Source: Cupriavidus basilensis (GTDB lineage: Bacteria > Pseudomonadota > Gammaproteobacteria > Burkholderiales > Burkholderiaceae). From it: a stretch of DNA of 64,000 nt. The notes under the pieces are model-generated. The model worked only from the letters and a program-made list of their open reading frames with translations, made no database searches and was not told where the DNA came from. The position numbers and the translations under genes are program-made. The stretch is taken from the NCBI RefSeq assembly GCF_008801925.2, contig NZ_CP062809.1, positions 1 to 64,000 of the forward strand, read 5' to 3'. Of the stretch, positions 24,154-30,548 are shown piece after piece. How positions within the stretch are numbered: the stretch's first letter is position 1; every line of letters begins with the position of its first letter.

Positions 24154-25362
24154 TCAAGTGATAAGCCGCAACTGGTCGAAGCCGTAGATCGACTGGATGC
24201 AGCTCGGGTCTGAATCGACCACGCGCCGGCCTGCGCGATTGGTCTTGTACGTTACCGGCCTGTCGTCGTGCGCCCACACCTGGCGGGTGTCGGGATGCAC
24301 CTTCACGATGATGATGCGCTTGCCGATGTAGCGGTCGAAAACCGGGTGATGGACGCTCACGATCTCGCACCGCTGGCCGGGCTTGAACTCCACCCGGTCG
24401 GCCGGGCCTCCATCGCCATTCCTGGCGATGCTGCAGGTTGCCGCGCTCGCTCCCGGCATCGTCGTTTCCGGCGATACAGGCCCGCCCTCGACCGGCTCGG
24501 CATCGTCGGCTTTGACGATGCTGCAGGTCATCGTCGTTTCTGGCGATGCGGGATCTCGCTCCGGGCCTGCGCCGGTGATTTTTCCCTTGGCGTCCAACCC
24601 GGCGGCCCTGGCCGCCTTGATCCTGGTCGCGGCCTCGGCCGCCCAGCGCCTGGCGATGAAGGCCCGATGCGAGGGCAGCACCACATCGACCAGGACGAAC
24701 CCCGGCGGCACCAGGACGGTCGCCGGTTCGCGCCGCGCCGGCGGCTCCAGGCCGGCCAGCCAAGCGGGCAGGGGAGCATCGGCCAGGCGGTCGCGGTAGC
24801 TGGCCTCGACCATCACCGGGCGCTTCTTCTCGGCTCGCTGCGCAGCCAGGATGCCGCGCGCAACCTCGTCCACCGTCATGCAGCCCTGCGCCGTGTCGAA
24901 GTGCGAGCGGTAGCCCGTTTCGGAGATAAACGGCCTGTCCAGGTCGATGACGTGGAACTGGAAGTGGGCACCCAGCGGCCCGCCGTAGCCGGCCTCGTAC
25001 TCCACCAGGGCGCGCATGTCGCCATCCGCGACCAGGAACTGGCCGCGCTGGCCCCACAAGGGCACGTCGCCAGGCACCGCCGCGCAATGGCGCTCGATGA
25101 CCTGGCCGGGCGCGTCGTGGTCGGCCATGCTGCCCACGTGCGTTCCGCCGTTCATCTTCCAGATGACGGCCTCGTATCGGTCGCTGGCCGCCTCGGCGGC
25201 CGCACCGTCGCCGCGCATGATCGCCGCGTCGATCTCCACCACGGCCGCCACGGCGGCGGCCAGCAGCTCGTCGCGTTCGGTGGGCAGCTCGGCCAGCAGC
25301 TCGGCCGCCGGCGCGTTCCAGTCCTGGCCCGGCTGGGCCGGCGTCTTGCGTTTCTTCGCCAT
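24154..25362 (-). CDS. klcB: KlcB
   Basis: A 402-residue protein of unknown biochemical function in the klc operon. A stretch at about residues 220-250 (VLPSHRAFIARRWAAEA) resembles the KorA and TrbA dimerisation region. Residues about 270-320 (PETTMTCSIVKADD, PVSPETTMPGASAATCSIARNGDGG) are encoded by copies of the palindromic repeat family, so a non-coding repeat has been captured into the protein. The start MAKKRKTPAQ is preferred to the upstream TTG frame. The ribosome site GAGGGG is part of a TrfA-type iteron. Confidence 0.82.
   Translation of the reverse strand: MAKKRKTPAQPGQDWNAPAAELLAELPTERDELLAAAVAAVVEIDAAIMRGDGAAAEAASDRYEAVIWKMNGGTHVGSMADHDAPGQVIERHCAAVPGDVPLWGQRGQFLVADGDMRALVEYEAGYGGPLGAHFQFHVIDLDRPFISETGYRSHFDTAQGCMTVDEVARGILAAQRAEKKRPVMVEASYRDRLADAPLPAWLAGLEPPARREPATVLVPPGFVLVDVVLPSHRAFIARRWAAEAATRIKAARAAGLDAKGKITGAGPERDPASPETTMTCSIVKADDAEPVEGGPVSPETTMPGASAATCSIARNGDGGPADRVEFKPGQRCEIVSVHHPVFDRYIGKRIIIVKVHPDTRQVWAHDDRPVTYKTNRAGRRVVDSDPSCIQSIYGFDQLRLIT
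24405..24545. repeat. palindromic repeats inside klcB
   Basis: Units CATCGCCATTCCTGGCGATG (about 24410-24429), GCATCGTCGTTTCCGGCGAT (about 24457-24476), GCATCGTCGGCTTTGACGATG (about 24498-24518) and CATCGTCGTTTCTGGCGATG (about 24530-24549). Two are followed by the CTGCAG spacer. All lie within codons of klcB without breaking its frame. Confidence 0.8.
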
Positions 25363-25368
25363 CGGCCG

Positions 25369-25383
25369 GCCCCTCAAGTGTCA
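25369..25383 (-). promoter_or_regulatory. isolated TrfA iteron before klcB
   Basis: GCCCCTCAAGTGTCA, a perfect match to the oriV iterons, lies more than 1.4 kb from the main cluster. It overlaps the stop codon of the 72-residue gene, and its GAGGGG sits 8-13 bases before the klcB ATG, where a ribosome site is expected. Confidence 0.85.
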
Positions 25384-25592
25384 GCACGCCGCCACGCGAT
25401 CACGTCGCGGGCTTCGTAGCCGTGGCGCTTGCAGTCGTCGCAGAATCCCGAGCTGAACCCCTTGTGGTTCGTGCCGATCCATGCGGCCGGCTTGCCGCAT
25501 TCGTGGCCGTAGGTGCCCGGCTCGGCGTTGTGGCACTTGCCGTCCGTCGCGTAGCTGTTCGTCGGTGCCTGGGGAGCGTTGTTCCTGGTCAT
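25374..25592 (-). CDS. 72-residue cysteine-containing hypothetical protein
   Basis: A small protein (start MTRNNAPQAPTNSYATDGKC) between klcA and klcB. It has C-x(n)-HECG and GFCDDCKRHG motifs (four cysteines and nearby histidines), which would suit a small zinc-binding fold. A GGAGGCGACC ribosome site precedes this ATG, so the longer upstream frame is not used. The function is unknown; placement in the klc operon implies KorA/KorC control. Confidence 0.7.
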   Translation of the reverse strand: MTRNNAPQAPTNSYATDGKCHNAEPGTYGHECGKPAAWIGTNHKGFSSGFCDDCKRHGYEARDVIAWRRADT

Positions 25593-25636
25593 GGTCGCCT
25601 CCTGGAAGCCCCGGCCGAAGCCGGGGCCGCCCCTCA

Positions 25637-26065
25637 TCAGTCAATAGCCCGGTAGATCGCGGCCGCCTCGGCGTGGCTGGCTGCGAAGCCGCGCAGGAAG
25701 TGATAGCGGTCGATCAGGGCATCGCCGGCGTCCGTGTCGGCGGCCTCGGCCGCGAGCTGGCCCAGCGCGAACAGGGTTGCGACAATGCCGGCGGCGTCGG
25801 CCGACAACTCGCCTCGGAAGCCGTTGCCGTCCACCTCGATCTCCAGGCGGTCGGCCAGGTCGGGGGCCATGTAAAAACCGCCGTCCGACAAGGTGTAGTA
25901 GTGCCAATACGCGCCGCTGTAGCGTTCGCAGAGCCGGCGAAGCCAGGCATACACCAGGGCCTCGCCGCGCATCATCAGACGCGGGCCGAAGTAGGCGGGC
26001 AGGAAGTCGAGGCGCTGGGCCTCGGCGACCAGGGAAGCGGTAACGGGTTGCTCTTGGGTGTTCAT
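25637..26065 (-). CDS. klcA: KlcA, ArdB-type antirestriction protein
   Basis: A 142-residue protein of the KlcA/ArdB family, which inhibits type I restriction in a new host. It is recognisable by RLDFLPAYFGPRLMMRGEALVYAW near the N-terminus and SGAYWHYYTLSDGGFYMAPD in the middle. It is first in klcA-orf-klcB-korC. Early expression after transfer fits the release of KorA/KorC repression in a naive cell; that is inference from family knowledge. Confidence 0.93.
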   Translation of the reverse strand: MNTQEQPVTASLVAEAQRLDFLPAYFGPRLMMRGEALVYAWLRRLCERYSGAYWHYYTLSDGGFYMAPDLADRLEIEVDGNGFRGELSADAAGIVATLFALGQLAAEAADTDAGDALIDRYHFLRGFAASHAEAAAIYRAID

Positions 26066-26116
26066 CGGACTTTCTCCGGTAGTTGACCTGGGCGAAATGC
26101 CCGGCCTTCAAGTGCT

Positions 26117-26175
26117 ATATTAGGGCAAAATGTCCTAATCGTCAAGCACTTTAGCTAAACTTTTTGGCCGCTAAA
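26117..26175 (-). promoter_or_regulatory. klcA promoter with KorC, KorA and degenerate KorB sites
   Basis: Minus strand: -35 TTGACG (26140-26145), 17-base spacer, -10 TAATAT (26117-26122). KorC operator TAGGGCAAAATGTCCTA (26121-26137, one arm altered). KorA site TTTAGCTAAAC (26150-26160). TTTGGCCGCTAAA (26163-26175) is a one-base-degenerate KorB site. Confidence 0.87.
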
Positions 26176-26177
26176 CC

Positions 26178-26211
26178 TTGCCCTTTCCCTTGGCGTGCAT
26201 TACAATGTAAT
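26178..26211 (+). promoter_or_regulatory. promoter and operator of the toxin-antitoxin pair
   Basis: -35 TTGCCC (26178-26183), 17-base spacer, -10 TACAAT (26201-26206). The 13-base palindrome ATTACAATGTAAT (26199-26211) covers the -10 and start site, a typical site for antitoxin autoregulation. It abuts the degenerate KorB site of the divergent klcA promoter. Confidence 0.75.
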
Positions 26212-26237
26212 TCACGAACCCAACCGGAGAACCAATC

Positions 26238-26501
26238 ATGGCTGCAAACCAGCTCGTACAAACGCGCATCGACGGCGCGATCAAGGAAGAAGCGGCGGCC
26301 GTCCTGGCCGCGATGGGCCTTACCGTGTCCGACGCGGTGCGGCTGCTGCTCACGAAGGTGGCCCAGGACAAGGCGCTGCCCTTCGAGCCGCTGATTCCGA
26401 ACGCCACCACCATCGAGGCGATGAAGGAAGCCCGCAAGGGCAAGCTGCCGCGCTTCGCCACCGTCAACGATCTGATGGCCGATCTGCATGCGGCAGATTG
26501 A
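26238..26501 (+). CDS. RelB/DinJ-family antitoxin
   Basis: An 87-residue protein. The N-terminal ribbon-helix-helix DNA-binding part (LVQTRIDGAIKEEAAAVLAAMGL then SDAVRLLLTKV) is followed by a C-terminal toxin-binding tail. It is the first gene of a two-gene cassette and should repress its own promoter through 26199-26211. An ACCGGAGAACC ribosome site precedes the ATG. It overlaps the toxin gene by 14 bases. Confidence 0.88.
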   Translation: MAANQLVQTRIDGAIKEEAAAVLAAMGLTVSDAVRLLLTKVAQDKALPFEPLIPNATTIEAMKEARKGKLPRFATVNDLMADLHAAD

Positions 26502-26769
26502 GCGCACCGGCCAGTTCAAGCGCGACTACAAGCGCGAGGCGAAAGGGCAGCACCGGGCCACGCTCGACGCCGACCTGGTGCCCGTCCTGGTCGCGCTCGC
26601 CGACGACCAGCCGCTGGAACCTCGGCACCGCGACCACGCGCTGACCGGGGACTGGAAGGATCACCGGGATTGCCACGTCAAGCCCGACCTGGTGCTGATC
26701 TACCAGAAGCCCGACGCCGACACGCTGCGCCTGGTGCGCCTCGGCTCTCACTCCGAACTCGGCTTGTGA
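26488..26769 (+). CDS. YafQ/RelE-family mRNA interferase toxin
   Basis: A 93-residue RelE-superfamily toxin of the YafQ type. Family hallmarks are FKRDYKREAKG near residue 10, LTGDWKDHRDCHVKPDLVLIYQK (about residues 50-73) and LRLVRLGSHSELG at the C-terminus. The predicted catalytic histidines lie in DHRDCHV and GSHSEL. It cleaves mRNA on the ribosome when the antitoxin decays and so acts as a plasmid addiction module. It sits between klcA and oriV and is not part of the RK2 backbone. Confidence 0.88.
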   Translation: MRQIERTGQFKRDYKREAKGQHRATLDADLVPVLVALADDQPLEPRHRDHALTGDWKDHRDCHVKPDLVLIYQKPDADTLRLVRLGSHSELGL

Positions 26770-26804
26770 TCGGCGCGGGCCTGGCCCCGCGTCTCACGTT
26801 TCAT

Positions 26805-26819
26805 TGACACTTGAGGGGC
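26805..26819 (+). repeat. inverted TrfA iteron
   Basis: TGACACTTGAGGGGC, in the opposite orientation to the main cluster and about 500 bases from it. It lies just after the toxin gene. Confidence 0.85.
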
Positions 26820-27317
26820 GCTTTCCGCGCCACCGGCCGAGCTGGCCGACCCCCTTCCTTGGCGTAAAACCTGCGGCGGTGGAGCTGCTGCGATGCTTGA
26901 GGATCGCGCGGCCGGTCGAACCGCGGCGACCTGGTTGGGGAGTGTGAGGGGGCTTTGCCCCCTCGCAAGCTCTCGAACTTACTGCCTTCCGCCAGGCGCT
27001 TGCGCCTGGCTCTCCTAAGCCGTAGCGCCGAAGGCGCTCCATTGTGGGGTGAGGCCGCAAGGCGGCCGAGGGGCGTAGCCCCTGGGGGGATGGGAGGCCG
27101 CTTGCGGCCGGGTGGGATCGAGAAGGGGGGTTTCCCCCCTTCGGCGGCCGGTCATGCTGCGCGGCAGCTTGGGCCGTGTTGCCGTTTTTTTCGCCAGCCT
27201 CTGGTTAAAACTACCTGGTTATATAAAAAGGTTATAAAGACGGTTAAAAACCTGGTTAGCATGACCGAAAAACGCGCGTAAACCGTTGTCACGCCAAGGA
27301 AAAGTGCGAAGAGGCCG

Positions 27318-27423
27318 CCCCTCAAGTGTCAATGGATAAGCCCCCCATGTGTCAATACGCTGCCCCTCAAGTGTCAAGAACCGCGCCCCTCAAGTGTCAG
27401 TAGGGCCGCCCCTCAAGTGTCAA
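27318..27423 (-). repeat. main cluster of five TrfA iterons
   Basis: Copies start at 27318, 27341, 27363, 27386 and 27409, one helical-turn pair apart (22-23 bases). The second is a variant (GCCCCCCATGTGTCA). The others are identical 15-mers. Confidence 0.92.
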
Positions 27424-27449
27424 TACCGGGGCAGGGTTCCTAACAGGGT

Positions 27450-27472
27450 TATCCACAACTTCGGTGGATAAC
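27450..27472. promoter_or_regulatory. DnaA boxes in oriV
   Basis: TTATCCACA (27450-27458) and its near-complement GGTGGATAA (27464-27472) form a closely spaced inverted pair just beyond the iteron cluster. Confidence 0.8.
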
Positions 27473-27544
27473 TCCATGCCGATCAGGCACTTAGGCCGCC
27501 TCGGCGGCCGCCTGGACGGCTCGACCAGGCCGAAATCGGCCGCT

Positions 27545-27884
27545 GCCCCCCAAGTGTCAACATCGCGCCGGCCCCGCTGCCCCTCAAGTGTCAACGTCAG
27601 GGCTGCGCCGGCCGGCCTCGGCCGACTTGTCCCGAAACTGTCCACAACGGCCGCGCCGGTGGGGCAGGGCAGGGAAGGCCCCGGAAACGGGCCAGGAAGG
27701 CCCGTCAGGGCCGCAAAGCCCAGCGGCGAGGGCCACCGGCCCGGTGAGCGTCGGGAAGGCGCTGGAAGCCCGCCAGGGGCGAGACGGGCGGCTCTGCCGC
27801 CTGGCTCGATGCGCAGCACGACATAGCCGGTTCTCGCGGCCGCCGGCCGGGAGAATCCCCCGCAGCTCGGCCCCTCAAGTGTCA
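27545..27884 (-). repeat. distal TrfA iterons
   Basis: Copies at 27545-27559 (variant GCCCCCCAAGTGTCA), 27579-27593 and 27870-27884. They have irregular spacing and the same orientation as the main cluster, and probably serve copy-number control. Confidence 0.85.
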
Positions 27885-28105
27885 AAGGGTGGATCTCATC
27901 GTCAGAAGCGGCGATGCGAGATCCAGCGCCGGCGTCGGCCGTCATCGTCGGAACTGGCGATGGGGCCCTCGGTTCATCGTCAAAGGTGGCGATGGTCGAC
28001 CGTGGCCTGGACGTGGCCAGCCTCGCCGGAAATGACGATGCTGCAGCTCGACGTGCGCGCGACCAGGTGGCCGGAACTCCCTCGTCAGAAGCGGCGATGC
28101 TCGAG
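27885..28105. repeat. palindromic repeat array downstream of trfA
   Basis: Same family and the same spacer words as at 2945-3100. Units are near 27900-27915, 27943-27962, 27977-27996, 28020-28038 and 28082-28100, separated by GTCGAC, CTGCAG and CTCGAG, and followed by a terminator. The order of words in this array parallels the one after traC. Confidence 0.78.
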
Positions 28106-28133
28106 AAAAAAAGCCGCCTCGATCTCGGGCGGC
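28106..28133 (-). terminator. terminator of the ssb-trfA operon
   Basis: The GCCGCC...GGCGGC hairpin is followed on the minus strand by seven U residues. It lies about 20 bases past the trfA stop codon. Confidence 0.78.
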
Positions 28134-28154
28134 TCTCCAGGGGCAGGGCGGCGG

Positions 28155-29378
28155 TCATCGCTTGCAATGCACCAGGTCGTCATTGATCCAGGCGCTGTCC
28201 ACCAGGCCGTTTTCGCGCAGCTCGTCGCATGCCTCGCTGACCTGCTCGCGCCACTTCTTCACGCGGGTGGAATCCGAACCGCACATGAGCCGGAACGTCT
28301 CCAGCTTGAGCGGGTACGGCTCCTTGTGCGTGGCAAAGTAGTCGAACATCCGCCGCGCGGTGGGCGACAGCTTGCGGTACTTCTCCCACACGAATTTCGT
28401 GTAGTGGTCGCCGGCGAACAGCACCACCATTTCGGTGTCGATCTCGACCTGGCAGCGCGACGTGCGCTTGCCGCGATCCAGGATGCGGAAGCGCCGGATC
28501 AGCGACACGGATTCCAGGCGGCCCAGCCGCTGGGAAGAGAACTGCATCGCGGACGCTTGCAGCCGCGAAAGGCAGTCCTCGGCCTGCTTGTAGTAGCGGC
28601 CATTGATCGACCAGCCCAAGTCCTGGCAAATCTCGTAGAACGTGAACGTGACCGGCTCGCCCAGCGGCGTGCGCTTCGCGTATTCGAGCACCTGGGCAAA
28701 CACCAGCTCGTCGCTGTCGGCGCGTAGCTCGATGCCGGTAAAGGTGATCTCCACGTCCTTGCTGATGTGGTAGATCGCCTCGCGCTGCAAGGCGGCGCGG
28801 GGCACCTTCTTGTTCCTGGTCGTGAAGATCGCCGACCGGCCGAAGTCGTTGGGCATGGCCCGCATGTGGTCGGGCCACGGCGCGAGGTCGAACAAGGAAA
28901 GCTGCATGTCCTTGATCTGCTGCTTCGTGTGCTTGAGCAAGGCGGCCTGCTTGGCCTGGCTGACCTGCTCGGCCAGCTCGCCGGTGGCACTGGCCGGCTT
29001 CTCGGTCGTTTTCTTGGTCGCCATCTGTTGCGTTCTCCGTTCGGCGGTCACGCCGCTGACTTTCTCGGCCAAGGTGTTGACCACGGTTCGCGGCTCGGGC
29101 GGAAGGCCCATAGTCCGCGCCAGCTCGGCCGACTCGGCCGCCATCCGCTCGGAGCGCGCCACGGCCGCGCTGGGCGGCGGTGGCGGTGGCTCCGGCGCTG
29201 CCGGCCCGTCCGGCAGCTCGAAGAGGGAACCGGCGGGGCGGAAAGCCCCGCCGGCGGTGCCGGCCTGCGCGTTGCGCTCGGCCGCGTAGCGGCGGGCAAG
29301 CGCCGTCGCGTCGGCCTCACTCAACCCGCCGTCGATGAGCTTGCGGCGGTAGCCCTGCTCGTCGAAACTGTCCGGCAT
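28155..29378 (-). CDS. trfA: TrfA replication initiator (long form; internal start for short form)
   Basis: A 407-residue initiator that binds the oriV iterons, recruits host DnaA/DnaB and loads the beta clamp. An internal ATG at 29024 (MATKKTTEKP) gives a short form of about 289 residues; dual forms are known to widen host range. The clamp-binding motif QLSLF is at residues 159-163. The C-terminal half carries two winged-helix domains (for example YYKQAEDCLSRLQASA, VWEKYRKLSPTARRMFDYF). It lies downstream of ssb in the same operon. Confidence 0.95.
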   Translation of the reverse strand: MPDSFDEQGYRRKLIDGGLSEADATALARRYAAERNAQAGTAGGAFRPAGSLFELPDGPAAPEPPPPPPSAAVARSERMAAESAELARTMGLPPEPRTVVNTLAEKVSGVTAERRTQQMATKKTTEKPASATGELAEQVSQAKQAALLKHTKQQIKDMQLSLFDLAPWPDHMRAMPNDFGRSAIFTTRNKKVPRAALQREAIYHISKDVEITFTGIELRADSDELVFAQVLEYAKRTPLGEPVTFTFYEICQDLGWSINGRYYKQAEDCLSRLQASAMQFSSQRLGRLESVSLIRRFRILDRGKRTSRCQVEIDTEMVVLFAGDHYTKFVWEKYRKLSPTARRMFDYFATHKEPYPLKLETFRLMCGSDSTRVKKWREQVSEACDELRENGLVDSAWINDDLVHCKR

Positions 29379-29426
29379 ATCTTCGTCCTCCTAGCATAAC
29401 GCCCGGCCTGTGGCCGGGCGCGTTTC

Positions 29427-29765
29427 TCATTTGCCGCCTGGTTCCTTGGTATCCAGGTACTCGATCACGTCGGCGATGAAGTCAAAGCCGTACTCGGTCT
29501 GGCCGTCCTTCTCGAACTTCGTCGGCTCGATGCGGCCCTGGACGAACACCTTGGAGCCTTTGCCAAGGTACTTGCCCGCGTTCTCTGCCAGGCCGGCAAA
29601 CGACTTGATGCGGAAGAAGTCGGTTTGCTCTTTCTTCTCGCCGGCGCGGTCGCGCCACACGCGGTTCACGGCCAGGTCGAATACGGCGCGGGCGCTGTTT
29701 TCGCTATGGCGAACATCAGTATCACGGGTAAGATTGCCGATAAACTGGAATTGGTTATGGCTCAT
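29427..29765 (-). CDS. ssb: plasmid single-stranded DNA-binding protein
   Basis: A 112-residue SSB with one OB-fold (MSHNQFQFIGNLTRDTDVRH, KVFVQGRIEPTKFEKDGQTEY). It lacks the long acidic tail of chromosomal SSB, as in RK2 Ssb (113 residues). It is first in the trfA operon. A short GC hairpin (29401-29420) separates it from trfA. Confidence 0.93.
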   Translation of the reverse strand: MSHNQFQFIGNLTRDTDVRHSENSARAVFDLAVNRVWRDRAGEKKEQTDFFRIKSFAGLAENAGKYLGKGSKVFVQGRIEPTKFEKDGQTEYGFDFIADVIEYLDTKEPGGK

Positions 29766-29796
29766 GCGTAGCTCTCCAGGCTGTGATGAAGCCTAG

Positions 29797-29842
29797 AGTT
29801 TAGCTAAACCTAATTCCGAGGTCAAGAACTTTAGCGGCTAAA
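29797..29842 (-). promoter_or_regulatory. trfA promoter with KorA and KorB operators
   Basis: Minus strand: -35 TTGACC (29820-29825), 17-base spacer, -10 TAAACT (29797-29802). KorA operator GTTTAGCTAAAC (29798-29809) overlaps the -10. KorB operator TTTAGCGGCTAAA (29830-29842) lies upstream and overlaps the likely divergent trbA promoter, so replication and transfer are co-regulated here. Confidence 0.92.
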
Positions 29843-29856
29843 ATTTCGAGCCGCCC

Positions 29857-30234
29857 ATGCGCAAGGCGACGCCTTTGTATAACTACATCTTCTTCACGAA
29901 CGTGCTGCGGCTGCTTGATGAGCGCCACATGACGAAAAAGGAGCTATCGGACAGGTCGGGGGTTTCGATCTCCTTCCTGTCCGATCTCACTACGGGCAAG
30001 GCCAATCCGTCCCTCAAGGTCATGCAGGACATTGCCAAGGCCCTTGATGCGCCGTTGCCCCTTCTGCTTGAATCAACCGACTTGGACAAGGACACGCTCG
30101 ATGCCCTGGCCGGCGGCAAGGCTCCGCAGAGCCTTCCTGCCGGTTTCGAGCGAGTGGCGGCGGTGCTACCGTCGCATCAGGCATTCATCGTCAAGAAGTG
30201 GGGCGAGGCCGCCCGCAAGAAGCTCCGGGGGTAG
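29857..30234 (+). CDS. trbA: TrbA, repressor of transfer operons
   Basis: A 125-residue regulator. The N-terminal Cro/CI-type helix-turn-helix (about residues 24-62, MTKKELSDRSGVSISFLSDLTTGKANPSL) is joined to a KorA-like dimerisation tail VLPSHQAFIVKKWGEAARKK. It represses trb and tra promoters. It is transcribed divergently from ssb-trfA. Confidence 0.94.
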   Translation: MRKATPLYNYIFFTNVLRLLDERHMTKKELSDRSGVSISFLSDLTTGKANPSLKVMQDIAKALDAPLPLLLESTDLDKDTLDALAGGKAPQSLPAGFERVAAVLPSHQAFIVKKWGEAARKKLRG

Positions 30235-30548
30235 GACGCCAAGAAAGAAAGCAGGGAAGGGACGCGGCAAGGAACTGAGCCAGCAGAAGCCAGCACTTTT
30301 TAGCCGCTAAAGCCCGCCGGGGTGGCTCAACCCCCGGAACACCCACAACGCAAGCCATAGGTTCGGTGCGAGGCGCACGGAGCATGCGCCGCGTTGTTTC
30401 TATTGCGATCAGCTCGGGACACGATTGAAAACACTCAATCCGTCATTCCGTTTGCTTGCTCGTCAAAAGACTTCGGTATATCGTATGAACCTGTGTAGAA
30501 TGCGTGCGGTCAGGGCAGCACGCAAATCACATACATGGGATACACGGA
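30235..30548 (+). promoter_or_regulatory. trbA-trbB intergenic region
   Basis: A 314-base gap. It holds a KorB operator TTTAGCCGCTAAA (30299-30311), a GC hairpin CCGGGG...CCCCGG (about 30315-30336) and an AT-richer leader before trbB. A possible trbB -10 is TAGAAT (30496-30501), but I cannot pair it with a convincing -35. The CTTGGCGT-type octamer occurs at 30236-30243. Confidence 0.65.
30299..30311. promoter_or_regulatory. KorB operator upstream of trbB
   Basis: A TTTAGCCGCTAAA palindrome, about 190 bases from the trbB promoter area, the kind of distance over which KorB is known to act. Confidence 0.87.

Larger units (their letters stand above)
26770..28150. other. oriV: vegetative replication origin region (oriV)
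   Basis: No gene is seen in this 1.4-kb stretch. It holds TrfA iterons (GCCCCTCAAGTGTCA) at 27318, 27341 (variant), 27363, 27386 and 27409 with 22-23 base spacing. Others are at 27545 (variant), 27579 and 27870, and one inverted copy is at 26805-26819. A DnaA box TTATCCACA is at 27450-27458, with a facing TTATCCACC at 27464-27472. An AT-rich stretch with repeated CTGGTTA lies at 27200-27262. The part 26940-27150 is GC-rich with several strong hairpins (for example AAGGGGGG/CCCCCCTT near 27124-27141). Confidence 0.92.

Noticed and set aside
27318..27423. Evenly spaced repeats that could be read as a small CRISPR array
   Set aside because: The 15-base units match TrfA iterons, the spacers are only 7-8 bases, and DnaA boxes and trfA are next to them. 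There are no cas genes.
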